Origin: Actinomadura cremea
GTDB taxonomy: Bacteria; Actinomycetota; Actinomycetes; Streptosporangiales; Streptosporangiaceae
Assembly: GCF_014648495.1 (NCBI RefSeq)
Contig: NZ_BMRF01000018.1
Coordinates: 1 to 64,000, forward strand
Direction of reading: 5' to 3'
Length of the DNA stretch: 64,000 nt
The translations under genes and the position numbers were made by a program. The notes below the pieces were generated by a model. That model searched no databases, was not told where the DNA came from, and saw only the letters and a program-made list of their open reading frames with translations. Numbering within the stretch: position 1 is the first letter of the stretch; every line of letters begins with the position of its first letter. Positions 17,164 to 25,540 of the stretch are shown here, in pieces.

Positions 17164-17694
17164 GGCGAGATAGTTTCGGACGGTTCCATAGGACAGGCCG
17201 ACCCGCGCGGCGATCTGCGGCGGCTCCGCACCCGACGCGGTGAGCCGCAGCACCTCGATCTCGCGGTCGGTGAGGGGGCAGTCCGGAGCGTCCAGCGCGG
17301 CGAAGGCGAGCTGCGGATCGATCACCCGGCCGCCCGCGGCCACGGTGCGGACGGCCTGCACCAGCTCGCCGGGCGCGCTGTCCTTGACCATGAACCCGGC
17401 GACCCCGGCTGCCAGGGCCCGCCGCAGCGTGCCCGGCCGACCGACCCCGGTCAGGATGAGTGCGCGGCAGCCGGGCACGTGGCGAGCCAGTTCGGCCGCC
17501 GCGCTGAGCCCGTCCAGGCCGGGCAGCTCGATGTCGAGCACCGCGACGTCCGGCCGGGCACGCACCGCGGCGGCCACGACCGCGTCCCCGGACGCGATCT
17601 GCGCGACGACCTCGAGGTCGTCCTCCAAGTCGAGCAGGCCGACCAGCGCCTCCCGAAGGATCCGCACATCCTCCGCCAGCAGCACCTTGATCAC
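17089..17694 (-). CDS. NarL/LuxR-family response regulator
   Basis: The product is 201 residues from ATG 17694. The receiver domain (1-120) has acidic pocket residues Glu8/Asp9, phospho-acceptor Asp54 in AVLDIELPG, Thr in LILTG and Lys in GFMVKDSAP. A GerE helix-turn-helix (residues 140-195, LTDREIEVLRLTASG and GLSYGTVRNYLASA) completes the NarL layout. It faces the sensor kinase tail to tail, and the two coding regions share 75 bp. This is unusual because such pairs normally form one operon. Simultaneous full expression would produce complementary mRNA ends. Confidence 0.92.
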   Translation of the reverse strand: MIKVLLAEDVRILREALVGLLDLEDDLEVVAQIASGDAVVAAAVRARPDVAVLDIELPGLDGLSAAAELARHVPGCRALILTGVGRPGTLRRALAAGVAGFMVKDSAPGELVQAVRTVAAGGRVIDPQLAFAALDAPDCPLTDREIEVLRLTASGAEPPQIAARVGLSYGTVRNYLASAVTKLGARNRVDAIRIATEAGWI

Positions 17695-17714
17695 ACCCCG
17701 AGCTTAAGGCCGCG

Positions 17715-17925
17715 GATCCTCCCGTCGGGGCCGTGCCGCATGCGGGGAACCCGATGAGCGCGTCGAGGAGCCGCTGCACGTGGCCGGGGCGGTGCAGGAC
17801 GCCGGTTCGGCGGGCTCGGCGAGGATGCGTATTCAGTCAGGGACAGTACGTCGTCGTGCTCGGCGGGGGTCAGGAGCAGCGTGCGGGCGAGGGCGACGGC
17901 AATCTCCACCGCACAGGGCGAGCAG
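17715..17925 (-). pseudogene. Remnant of an MmyB-like XRE transcription regulator
   Basis: Reading leftward from about 17925, one frame gives VEIAVALARTLLLTPAEHDD, which matches the end of the helix-turn-helix domain of MmyB-type regulators. A second frame near 17780-17720 gives HVQRLLDALIGFPAC, the start of their ligand-binding domain. The two are out of frame, and the rest of both domains is missing. I infer a decayed gene. The similarity is recalled by eye and not measured. Confidence 0.5.
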
Positions 17926-18303
17926 TGTCTTGCGTTCACCATCTTCACCTTCGAGGCATCACACCAGCTCACAGGCCTGCCGGAAGGCCACAAGTGCGCC
18001 CGGATGCACGGGCATGGCTACCGAGTCGAGGTGGTTCTGGATAGCCCCGTCCTGGACGGCTGCGGATTCGTGGTGGACTCCGCCGCCCTCGCCCCCTTCA
18101 GGGCGTACTTCGACTCGACGCTCGACCACAGGCACCTCAACGACGTCCTGGAGTTCGCGCCGGCGAGCGAGAACCCGGCCCGTCACCTGTACGGATGGCG
18201 CCAGAACGAACTCGTGGGCGAGGTCGCCGATGTGGTGGCCGCGATGCGCGTGTCGGAACCGGATCGGCCTGTGCGGAGTTCCGTCCGGAGCGCGCGGCCG
18301 GGA
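17881..18303 (+). pseudogene. QueD-like 6-carboxytetrahydropterin synthase, frameshifted
   Basis: From 17935 the frame reads FTFEASHQLTGLPEGHKCAR then HGHGYRVEV, giving the zinc histidines and the catalytic cysteine of the PTPS/QueD family, and further on LDHRHLND and ENPARHLYG. After RVSEPDRP (about 18268) the expected WAEFRPERA ending appears in the next frame as CAEFRPERA. One base has therefore been lost, and the last strand and glutamate are displaced. No sensible start with ribosome site is seen; GTG 17881 is in frame. QueD makes the queuosine/deazaguanine precursor. No other genes of that pathway are nearby. Confidence 0.65.
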
Positions 18304-18364
18304 AGGGCACCCAGGGACGTCCCGGAGCCGGCGGACGACGAGACAGGCCCCGACCCGGCGGGTC

Positions 18365-18688
18365 CCGCCACAGCCTGGCCGACGCGTGTTCTTCGGCATC
18401 CTCGGCCGGCTCCGCCGCGGTTACCAGCGCGGGACGAAGGACCGATTCGGGGCGCTGGGCCTGGGGTCGAACGCCATCACCTGGTGGAATCAGCTGTACA
18501 TCGACGCCGCGGTCAAGCAGTTGGAAGCCGGTGGGCTGGGTATCGGCCACAACATCCGCGCCAGCCTGAGCCTGGTGTTCGAGCACATCAACTTCCACGG
18601 ATTCTCCCCCTTCCACCGCCCTGCCCTGGGGCAGGGACTGCGCGCCCTACGCGACCCGAACGCCGCCGACTTCGAGTCTGAGCTTTGA
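18365..18688 (+). mobile_element. Tn3-family transposase, 3' remnant
   Basis: From about 18388 the reading RLRRGYQRGTKDRFGALGL, then NAITWWNQLYIDAAVKQL, HEHIN-like FEHINFHG and LRALRDP matches the C-terminal part of Tn3 transposases (LGALGLVLNAIVLWNT and HINLLGRY in typical members). The preceding SLADA lies in another frame, so a frameshift is present at about 18387. The upstream catalytic residues and the terminal repeats are absent. It directly follows the broken QueD-like gene. Confidence 0.6.
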
Positions 18689-18806
18689 GCAGCCGGGCCC
18701 GGGGGCCTGGCTCCCAGGTCGCCGTCTTCCTCGCCTTCCCAGGCTTCGCCGCCTTTGTGGAAGGCCATATTGCGGATGGCGGCGCGAGCCGGGCCCCGCG
18801 GGCGTG

Positions 18807-19211
18807 TCAGCGTGCCGCTGCGTGATACTGACAGATCCGCCAAGTGCTCTCGAAACGCTGAGCGACGACGGAGAGACGTATTGGGAAGGTGTCACCGGTG
18901 CGAGCGGTGAAGGTCACATCCACGAACCCGCCCACGATTCCGTCGCACAGCGGGTTCGCCCGCAGTACCTGCACGATCGCCCTCGTGCCCTCGGTGACGT
19001 CGTCGTAGTACCCGAAGATTTCGGCCGGGCCCGCCAGCAGCCGCGGGCTGATGCCCTGGAACAGGGCTTCCTCGGTGAACAGCGAGGCAAGGTCGACCGG
19101 CCGGTGGTCGTCGAAGGCCCTCTGCCAGCGGCCCAGCAGCTCGGCGATGACGCCGCATGCGGCGCTTTCCGTTCTCGCGTCCGGACGGCCGGTTCCCGTG
19201 ATGCCGGTCAA
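18807..19211 (-). CDS. SnoaL/NTF2-like protein
   Basis: The product is 134 residues from TTG 19211, whose TTGA overlaps the stop of the SDR gene. It shows the SgcJ/EcaC-type cone fold layout: helix VIAELLGRWQRAFDDHRP, then LASLFTEEALFQGI, then strands ending RLSVVAQRFESTWRICQYH. Members bind small hydrophobic ligands or act as isomerases or cyclases. Coupling to the SDR suggests both act on the same substrate. The TTG start is inferred from the overlap; an internal start is possible. Confidence 0.75.
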   Translation of the reverse strand: MTGITGTGRPDARTESAACGVIAELLGRWQRAFDDHRPVDLASLFTEEALFQGISPRLLAGPAEIFGYYDDVTEGTRAIVQVLRANPLCDGIVGGFVDVTFTARTGDTFPIRLSVVAQRFESTWRICQYHAAAR

Positions 19212-19924
19212 CGTCGATCGCCATCAGCGTCGGGCGTGGTGCCGACAGTGACGGTCTCCCCGGCGAGGAGGTTGAGGCCGTTGTGGAGGACTTCCTGTTG
19301 CCATCGGTTCCGCGGTTGGGTGTGCAGCCGCCAGTAGTGTTCGGCGATGTCGTCGGGGTCGAAGGCCGTACCTGGAGCAACGGGACCGTCAACGGTGACG
19401 CTGGCCACGTGGACACCGGAGGGCCCATATTCCTGGTCGAGGAGAGTCACCAGGGTTCGCACTCCGGCTTTGCCGAGCGAAAGGCTGACATATTGCGGTT
19501 TCGGCTCGGGCATTCCGCCGGTGATGATGAATGAACCGCTCCCGCGCCGCGTCATCGCGGGTGCGATGTGGGCGGCGGCGGTGAGCGCGCCGACCACGTT
19601 GACCGCCCAGGCGTCCAACTGGGCGCGCGCCGGCAGCTGTCCGGGCATGTCCGGCTGGATGATCGCCGCGTTGTAGACGACGACGTCCGGGAGGCCGAAC
19701 TCCTCGGCCGCAGCGTCGAGGGCGGCACGCAGCGCCGTCTCATCGGTGATGTCCGCGGTCAGCGAGACGACGGGCACACCGAAGGGAGAAACAGCGTCGC
19801 CCACGTTGGCGAGTGTTCCGGCGGTCCGTGCGATGAGCGTGATCGGCAGGCCCTCCCGGGCGAACCGGCGGGCGACCGACCGGCCGATCCCCGGACCTGC
19901 TCCGATGACCACTGCTCCCGGCAT
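19208..19924 (-). CDS. Short-chain dehydrogenase/reductase
   Basis: The product is 238 residues from ATG 19924, with AAGGAG eight bases upstream. The Rossmann start VIGAGPGIGRSVARRF gives the cofactor-binding glycines, and YNAAI corresponds to the NNAG motif. The catalytic region reads FIITGGMPEPKPQYVSLSLGKAG, so serine is not evident at its place, and the Tyr-x-x-x-Lys is altered to Y-V-S-L-S-L-G-K. Activity as a classical dehydrogenase is therefore uncertain. It is transcribed with the NTF2-like gene and is divergent from a MerR regulator that probably controls it. Confidence 0.85.
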   Translation of the reverse strand: MPGAVVIGAGPGIGRSVARRFAREGLPITLIARTAGTLANVGDAVSPFGVPVVSLTADITDETALRAALDAAAEEFGLPDVVVYNAAIIQPDMPGQLPARAQLDAWAVNVVGALTAAAHIAPAMTRRGSGSFIITGGMPEPKPQYVSLSLGKAGVRTLVTLLDQEYGPSGVHVASVTVDGPVAPGTAFDPDDIAEHYWRLHTQPRNRWQQEVLHNGLNLLAGETVTVGTTPDADGDRR

Positions 19925-19960
19925 TACGGGCTCCTTCGCTGGATGATGTCTGACCAGCGA

Positions 19961-19992
19961 ACGTTAAGGTGTCACATCAATGTGAAGGTCAA
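19961..19992 (-). promoter_or_regulatory. MerR-type promoter with elongated spacer
   Basis: On the minus strand a TTGACC -35 box (19987-19992) and a TAACGT -10 box (19961-19966) are 20 bp apart. The spacer contains the dyad CACAT-TG-ATGTG. Over-long spacers with a central dyad are the signature of promoters untwisted by MerR-family activators. The merR-like gene is divergent at 20013. Confidence 0.65.
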
Positions 19993-20012
19993 CCTCGACG
20001 CGAGGGAGTCAT

Positions 20013-20396
20013 ATGAGGATCGGTGCCCTGGCCCTCAGGACAGGGGTCAGTCGGCGGCTGCTGCGCTACTACGAAGAGCAAGGGCTGATCCAGCCGCAGC
20101 GGTCCGCGAACGGCTACCGCGAGTACTCCGAATCGGATGTCGCCGCGGTGCGCCACATCCGCGCCCTGCTGGCCGCCGGCCTGCCCACCACGGTCATCGC
20201 CCGGCTACTGCACTGCGTCCACGACGACGGTGAACGGCTCGTACCGTCGGCCTGCCCCGGAATGGTCGCTAATCTCCGACGGGAGTACCACCGCATTACC
20301 GAGGCGATCACACAGCTCCAATCGTCCCAGCAGGTGCTCGACACCATGCTTACCGCCGCCCTGCAGCAACCCGGCGGCGGACCCGACCCAGCGTGA
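20013..20396 (+). CDS. MerR-family transcriptional regulator
   Basis: The product is 127 residues from ATG 20013, with GAGGGAG upstream. The N-terminal winged helix-turn-helix (RTGVSRRLLRYYEEQGLI, then SANGYREYSESDVAAVRHI) is typical. A helical dimerisation segment and a short C-terminal region without a conserved metal cysteine set follow. Only one Cys pair-like element is visible (LHCVHDD and PSACPGM), which could still sense thiol-reactive compounds. It most likely activates the divergent SDR/NTF2 operon through the dyad at 19961-19992. Confidence 0.9.
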   Translation: MRIGALALRTGVSRRLLRYYEEQGLIQPQRSANGYREYSESDVAAVRHIRALLAAGLPTTVIARLLHCVHDDGERLVPSACPGMVANLRREYHRITEAITQLQSSQQVLDTMLTAALQQPGGGPDPA

Positions 20397-20473
20397 ACGG
20401 GACCATCGAACAGAGTCGGCCCGGTATCAAAAAGGGGGCCGATTTCGGCGACCGTCCACTTCTGAGAATGACA

Positions 20474-20499
20474 TGTCCCGGAAGTAGACTTCCGGGACA
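20474..20499. repeat. Perfect 11-bp hairpin
   Basis: TGTCCCGGAAG (20474-20484) and its exact complement (20489-20499) enclose a TAGA loop. It lies between the MerR gene and the recombinase remnant. It may be the terminator of the MerR gene, a recombinase site or an operator. Confidence 0.55.
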
Positions 20500-20593
20500 C
20501 GCCCTGGTCGATCACAACCCACGGAAACGACTTCCGAGAACGCGGAGCCCCCGGCCGCCGATGCCTCGAGGCGGCGGAGCACCCCGCCGACAC

Positions 20594-20893
20594 CGCCGCT
20601 GAGCGAGTACGCCGGGTTCCTCGACGCCCACCGCGCCGCCCTCGGCGACGTACCACTCGCCGAGGACACCAAACGCATCTACACCTCCCGGGTGCGCATG
20701 TGCCTGGCCTGGGTAGCCGACCCGGCCACCAACCGACAGTCCAAGGGCGACCCGCTCACCGACCCGCGAGCCCGCGACCGGGCGATGCGCGACTACCGGC
20801 TCTACCTGCTGCGCGACGCCACTCCCAAGCGGTCGGTGCGCCGGACGACTTCCACGTCCGCCTCGGCCTGTGCCAAGCCGACGTCGGCCGCTG
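20594..20893 (+). pseudogene. Tyrosine recombinase remnant (N-terminal core-binding domain)
   Basis: The frame reads LSEYAGFLDAHRAALG, DTKRIYTSRVRMCLAWV and DRAMRDYRLYLLRDATPK, the SAM-like core-binding domain of transposon-borne integrases. After this a frameshift leads to DDFHVRLGLCQADVG in the next frame, which continues the domain. The catalytic domain is missing. From 20894 to 20979 I see nothing certain; a helical stretch on the minus strand there was not recognised. Confidence 0.6.
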
Positions 20894-20979
20894 CCCAAAT
20901 GTCGCCATGACGATCCTTCTGCTTCCTCAACCGCTCCGGGGAGCGTTCCTTGATCGCCTCATTGAGGGCCCTGATGGTG

Positions 20980-21459
20980 TCAAGACACCGCTACCTGCTT
21001 CGGGTCAGGTGGCGGGGCGGCCTTCTCACGGCCCGCGTAGCCGTCGCAAACGACGTCCGTTCCGGTGATTCGGTCGACGACGATGCCGTCCATGCTGATG
21101 GTGCAGGTCAGCCTGCGGGTATCCGTCCCGCCGGAGGCGCTGACCTGGACGTGTTCGCCGAGGTCCACCGAGCCGGTCCACGTGTAGGGCAGCGGTCGGA
21201 CGGCCGCCGTCTCGCCCGGCGGGGTGACGGCGAGCACGCGGGCCCTGCCGGCTCCGCCGGTGACCCGGTAAGCGACCTCGACGGTACGGGCCGGTGGCCC
21301 GCCGTTCGCCCCCGGCACGGCGTCGCCGTTCAGGGGAGTGTCCAGCAGTGCGGACGACCAGTAACACCCCTGCGCCACCAGCAGAACCCCTCCCAGAACC
21401 CCCAGGGACGCCGGTACCCGGGCGAAGAGCGGATGCCTACGGGGCGTCATCTCAGTCAT
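20980..21459 (-). CDS. MmpS-like membrane-anchored protein
   Basis: The product is 159 residues from ATG 21459, overlapping the upstream gene by 8 bp. A basic N-terminus and one membrane span (residues 15-33, ending at a cysteine) precede an extracytoplasmic beta domain with the pattern VEVAYRVTGGAGRARV, LPYTWTGSVDLGEHVQV and LTCTISMDGIVVD. This matches MmpS accessory proteins, which normally partner MmpL transporters. No MmpL gene is in the window. It is coupled to the membrane protein at 21452-22369, so a different role is possible. Confidence 0.7.
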   Translation of the reverse strand: MTEMTPRRHPLFARVPASLGVLGGVLLVAQGCYWSSALLDTPLNGDAVPGANGGPPARTVEVAYRVTGGAGRARVLAVTPPGETAAVRPLPYTWTGSVDLGEHVQVSASGGTDTRRLTCTISMDGIVVDRITGTDVVCDGYAGREKAAPPPDPKQVAVS

Positions 21460-22369
21460 GTCGATTCGCCTTCGTCGACTTGGGCATCAGCACCAGTCCC
21501 ACCTTGCGCGTGCGGTCGACGCTCGTCCGCAGCGACTTCCCGAGCCGCCTGCCCTCGTCGGTCAGGGCGTCGATCTCGGCCACGGCCAGCTCGTCACGCG
21601 CCATGGCGCCCAGGAACTCGTCGCGGTCGTTGAACGCGGACGCTTCGAGGGAGTCCCATTCGGCCAGGAGTTCGTCGGCCTCCATGGCGCTCATGGCGTA
21701 CGACTCCAGCGCGGAGACCCGTTGCTCCGCCGCACGGATGGCCTGCCGCAACGCGGACCGGGCTCTCCGCCGGTCCGCGCCGCGCCGGGCGCTGATGTCG
21801 GCCAGCCGCCGCGCCAGGTCCCACAGCTGGCGCGGGAGGGTGCGGGAGTTCTTGACATCGTCCAGCAGCCCGGCACAGTGCACCCGTGACTCCAGCACGA
21901 TCTCGACCGCCTGCCGGGCCCGTTCCAGCAGGGCCCGTTCCTCAGGGGCCAGGTCCGCCGGACGCACATAGGCGTCGCGGTGGCGTAGAGCCAGCTGGAA
22001 GGACCTGTCCCGGCGAGACGCGGCCGCCAGGACCGCGAAGGCGACCGCCTGCGCGGGCACCGCCGCCGCGAGCAACGAGGAGGGGTGGATGACGGCCCAC
22101 ACGATGACGAGTGGCTGGGCCGTGAACGCGCAGTTCCGCACCCGCACTGCGGAACTCCGCCCGATCAGCGCCGGAAGCAGGACCCACAACGGCGCGTGCA
22201 GGGCCGCCGTTCCCAGCTCGCCCCAGCGCTGTCGTGCGCCCGCCGGCTCGGCATCGACCGCCGGCAGCGCGTCCTGGTGGTCGGCCAGCGTTCGCCGGAT
22301 GTGTTCGGGCAGGTCGGGATCGATGACCGCCGCGGACGCGGAGTGCTCGGCGAGTCCACGTTGCGCCAC
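21452..22369 (-). CDS. Hypothetical membrane protein
   Basis: The product is 305 residues from GTG 22369. A soluble N-terminus leads to two close hydrophobic segments (about residues 55-70 and 90-120). A long charged region rich in Arg, Glu and Ala (150-290) then probably forms a cytoplasmic helical bundle or coiled coil. I do not recognise a family. The gene forms a two-gene unit with the MmpS-like protein and is divergent from the beta-propeller gene at 22465. Confidence 0.7.
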   Translation of the reverse strand: MAQRGLAEHSASAAVIDPDLPEHIRRTLADHQDALPAVDAEPAGARQRWGELGTAALHAPLWVLLPALIGRSSAVRVRNCAFTAQPLVIVWAVIHPSSLLAAAVPAQAVAFAVLAAASRRDRSFQLALRHRDAYVRPADLAPEERALLERARQAVEIVLESRVHCAGLLDDVKNSRTLPRQLWDLARRLADISARRGADRRRARSALRQAIRAAEQRVSALESYAMSAMEADELLAEWDSLEASAFNDRDEFLGAMARDELAVAEIDALTDEGRRLGKSLRTSVDRTRKVGLVLMPKSTKANRHD

Positions 22370-22464
22370 TGGCCACCCCTGATGCCGTTCCCCTTGGTCA
22401 GTAGATCATCCGGCAGATCGGCCGAATGTGGCAAGATCCACTGCGAGGTGCGAGAGGAGCGGCC

Positions 22465-24015
22465 ATGTCGGGTTCCGCCCGCCGAACGCAGTCGGGGGTC
22501 GGCCGGGTGCACGCGGCCGGTCTGCTGCTCGGACTCACCACGGGAACGGCGGCCTTCACGCTCGCCTTCTCCGGCCCGGGGGCGACCGTCGGCACGCTCG
22601 TCGGCAGTGCCCTGGGCGCGTTGCTGGTCGCGGTCCCGCTCTACGTCGCCATGCTCAGGCAGAGCACGTCCCACGGCGTGGGCGCGATCGCCGCCGGTGT
22701 CGTGCTGGCGCTGCCCATCGTCGCCGTGAACAACGTGGACGCTCTCGACCGGATGTGGGAGGCGAGCCCGGACCATCCCGGATCGGTGCGGTCGGTCGGC
22801 GCGTGGACGCACGGGGAGACGGTCGTGCGTGTCAGGCAGGACAGGGCCGTCGCCTACCGGATCGCCGACGGCGAACCGTTGTGGACCTACACCCCGCCCC
22901 GCCAGGACACCGTGTGCGCCATGAGCGGCACACCCGACCAGGGCGTGGGACTGGTCGGCCATTCCTCGACCGACGAGGACTGCACAACGGTCGACGCGGT
23001 GGACCTGCGCACCGGCAACACGTTGTGGACGCGCCGGTTCAAGGGCGAGACGCGCACGCAGGACACGGCCGACCGAGCCCAGACGGCGGTCAGCGGCGAT
23101 TTCGCGGTCATCCGGGAACAGGGGCTGGGACGGCCCAGCGACCTGAGCCTGCGTGAACTCTGGATGCCTGGATCGGTGCGCGCGCTGGGCCTGCGCGATG
23201 GCCGTCAGCGGTGGAGGCACGCGGCCGGGCCGGGTTGCGAGATGGTCGAGGTCACCGGCGGCCCCGCCGTGGCGGTGGTCGAGGACTGCGGGTCCAAGGG
23301 TGTGTGGTCGAAGGTGCTGCGCCCGGCCGACGGGCACCTGGACACCCGGGTCAGGCTTCCGATGACAGGACGAATCGAGGAGATCCGGACCCTGTCGGTA
23401 CGGCCACTGGTCCTGTGGGTGAAGCAGGAAGGGCAGCGGGGTACCGACACGGTGCTGTCCTATGACGCGCAGGCAAGGACGCGCGCCGCCATCGCGGTCT
23501 CGAACCCGGATTTCGAGCTACAGCCCGCCTTCTCACCTTGGCGCGACCACGAGGCGCTCCCGGCGCGAAGCGCGCTGGTGCACGCGGGCCGGCTGTTCGT
23601 CACGGCGGTACGGCCCGACGACACCAAGGTCTCGATCGACAAGAACGGCCGGCACAGCCGCACCACGGGCCGTATCACCGCCTACTCGCTCGCCGACGGC
23701 CGCCGGGAATGGACGACCGAGTTCGACGGCGGTGTGAACGGGATCGCCCCCGACCGCCGTTCGATCGTGGCGATCACCTCCAGAGGGCTCATCGGCCTGG
23801 CGGCGCACACGGGGAAGAAGCTGTTCGACTCAGGCTCTCCGAAAGCGTACGAACCCGCTCACCTGTGGGTTCAGGGGAACCGCTATGTGGTGGTGCGGGA
23901 AGATGGGGCCACCGATGAGAAGCTACGCCCCGTGAGTGTGTTCGGCCGTGAACCCGGCCCCAGGCCCGCGCCCACGGCGCCCGATCGACGAACCGCCCAC
24001 GCGCTGGTTCCGTAA
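22465..24015 (+). CDS. Membrane-anchored PQQ-like beta-propeller protein
   Basis: The product is 516 residues from ATG 22465, with GAGGAG upstream. Three or so membrane helices occupy residues 12-85. The rest is an extracytoplasmic repeat protein with several WTY/WTRRF/RWRHA/EWTTEF strands separated by about 100 residues, the pattern of PQQ-binding-like (YncE/BamB-type) propellers. Cys pairs in the propeller may be disulfides. No catalytic PQQ residues are evident, so binding or structural roles are likely. The divergent MmpS operon may act with it at the cell envelope. Confidence 0.8.
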   Translation: MSGSARRTQSGVGRVHAAGLLLGLTTGTAAFTLAFSGPGATVGTLVGSALGALLVAVPLYVAMLRQSTSHGVGAIAAGVVLALPIVAVNNVDALDRMWEASPDHPGSVRSVGAWTHGETVVRVRQDRAVAYRIADGEPLWTYTPPRQDTVCAMSGTPDQGVGLVGHSSTDEDCTTVDAVDLRTGNTLWTRRFKGETRTQDTADRAQTAVSGDFAVIREQGLGRPSDLSLRELWMPGSVRALGLRDGRQRWRHAAGPGCEMVEVTGGPAVAVVEDCGSKGVWSKVLRPADGHLDTRVRLPMTGRIEEIRTLSVRPLVLWVKQEGQRGTDTVLSYDAQARTRAAIAVSNPDFELQPAFSPWRDHEALPARSALVHAGRLFVTAVRPDDTKVSIDKNGRHSRTTGRITAYSLADGRREWTTEFDGGVNGIAPDRRSIVAITSRGLIGLAAHTGKKLFDSGSPKAYEPAHLWVQGNRYVVVREDGATDEKLRPVSVFGREPGPRPAPTAPDRRTAHALVP

Positions 24016-24241
24016 GTGCCTGTGTCACAACCCATCGGAGCAGGTCAGGGACATGTTCCCGGATCACGTGCGGTACGAGCCGTTCGGCCGGGTGTGACGG
24101 TAACGGCCATACGAGCGCCTACGGCGGCCTCCTGGAGGTCCGGCTCCAGCAGCATGGCCCAGGACGCGCCGAGTCGGCGAACAGGTCGCGTCGACGGAGG
24201 CGGTGTACGAGTTTGACCAGGTCAAGCGGCATCCAAGTCCA
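24016..24241. other. Short region between convergent genes
   Basis: A 27-codon frame following the propeller gene (ending VRDMFPDHVRYEPFGRV) looks protein-like but belongs to no family I know. It may be a gene remnant. Confidence 0.3.
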
Positions 24242-25327
24242 TCACGGCACCACCGATTTCAATAGCAGACTGTCCCCGCCTGTGACCAGGCAATGCACGG
24301 TCCGGCTTCCCGCCATCCAGAGCCTCTCGTCCGGAAACAGAAAGAAGACCTGTTCTGGCGGGCGGCGCTCGCGGTACACCTCGTCCAGAGCCTTCCGGCA
24401 GGCCTCGTACGCGTGCTGCTCGATCTCCGCACTACCGGGATGAGCACGCCCACCCTTCAAAGTGCGGACCGCGTAAACCTGGTGGCTATGCGGCTTGGTA
24501 CAGACAACGATGCGTACCGCCGCAGAACCATCGGTCCAGCCCAGGAAGCAATCCCCCGCAGCCAAGTCCCTCAGCCGTTTCAGGCCCGGATCCAGTGTTC
24601 GGTCCATAGGCTCAGTGAGCGGTCCGGAAGTGCGATACCACACATAACACGAAACGCGGCGATCACCTTCACCCCACGACTCCCGGTCGGGCTCGGTCGT
24701 GAGGAGGTCCAGATAACGGTAGTTCCGGCTGGTCTCAATACGGGCGAAGGCCGGATCGCAAGCTCCGGCCGCCCACATCTTCATGGATTCGTCCCCCGGG
24801 TACGGACCGTCCGGCGCAAGGGCGGTGGAGAGCACCTCCGCGTTGTGGGGTGACCTGCAGGGCACCACCTTCACCTGATGCCCGTCGGAGAGGCCGTCAG
24901 GTTCGATGAAGCATTCACCGGCCCGCGGTTCCGAGGCGAGCGCCGTATTCTCCCGGTCGACGGAGAGCAGCGAACTCGTCACCACCGCCAGGCCCGCGGC
25001 GGTCCACACGGTACCGGCGGCCACGCCGCCGATGGCGAGTCCGGCCCCCTTCTGGCCTCGCCGCCGGATCTGGACGAGTGCGATGATGCCGAATCCGATC
25101 GCGAGAACCAGCAATCCGGTAAAGCCCGTGATCAGCGCAACAATCGCGTACCGGTTCGTCACCTGCGCCTTCAGCGCTGCGGTCGGCTGGCCGGGAGGGA
25201 CGGGCAGAAGAGCCGGGTCCGTGGTGGGCTGCGCGCCGGACGGTTCGGTGGGGCCATCTGGTGCTACCCACGCTTCCGTGAAGGCAGAACCGGTCGGAAG
25301 GTCTTCAGCAGGGGGTAGCGAAGCCAT
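24242..25327 (-). CDS. DUF4190 membrane protein with septum-formation domain
   Basis: The product is 361 residues from ATG 25327. A proline-rich cytoplasmic N-terminus (1-55) precedes the two-helix DUF4190 segment (YAIVALITGFTGLLVLAIGF, RRGQKGAGLAIGGVA). Two septum-formation-type repeats follow outside the membrane, each with paired cysteines (GECFIEPDG with VVPCRSPHNAEV; GDCFLGWTDG with VVCTKPHSHQVY). Such proteins are common in actinomycetes, and their role in division is only suggested by name. No ribosome site precedes the ATG and a CATAAC box lies 8 bases upstream, so the mRNA may be leaderless. Confidence 0.88.
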   Translation of the reverse strand: MASLPPAEDLPTGSAFTEAWVAPDGPTEPSGAQPTTDPALLPVPPGQPTAALKAQVTNRYAIVALITGFTGLLVLAIGFGIIALVQIRRRGQKGAGLAIGGVAAGTVWTAAGLAVVTSSLLSVDRENTALASEPRAGECFIEPDGLSDGHQVKVVPCRSPHNAEVLSTALAPDGPYPGDESMKMWAAGACDPAFARIETSRNYRYLDLLTTEPDRESWGEGDRRVSCYVWYRTSGPLTEPMDRTLDPGLKRLRDLAAGDCFLGWTDGSAAVRIVVCTKPHSHQVYAVRTLKGGRAHPGSAEIEQHAYEACRKALDEVYRERRPPEQVFFLFPDERLWMAGSRTVHCLVTGGDSLLLKSVVP

Positions 25328-25540
25328 GGGGGGATGTTATGAGAGATCAAGGTCGAATCGACACGGCCAGGGAGCACTCGCCCTCAACTCCGTGCCTCGA
25401 GGTAGTCCCGCGTGGCGTCCTGTCTTCGACCGGCTTCACGATCGAGGGCGGCGGACGGCTCTTCGTGTGACTGGAAATGCACCCAACGCGAAAGGTGTGT
25501 CGCAGGTGTAGGGCCCAGTTTGAAGTGCCGAGCGTAACGG

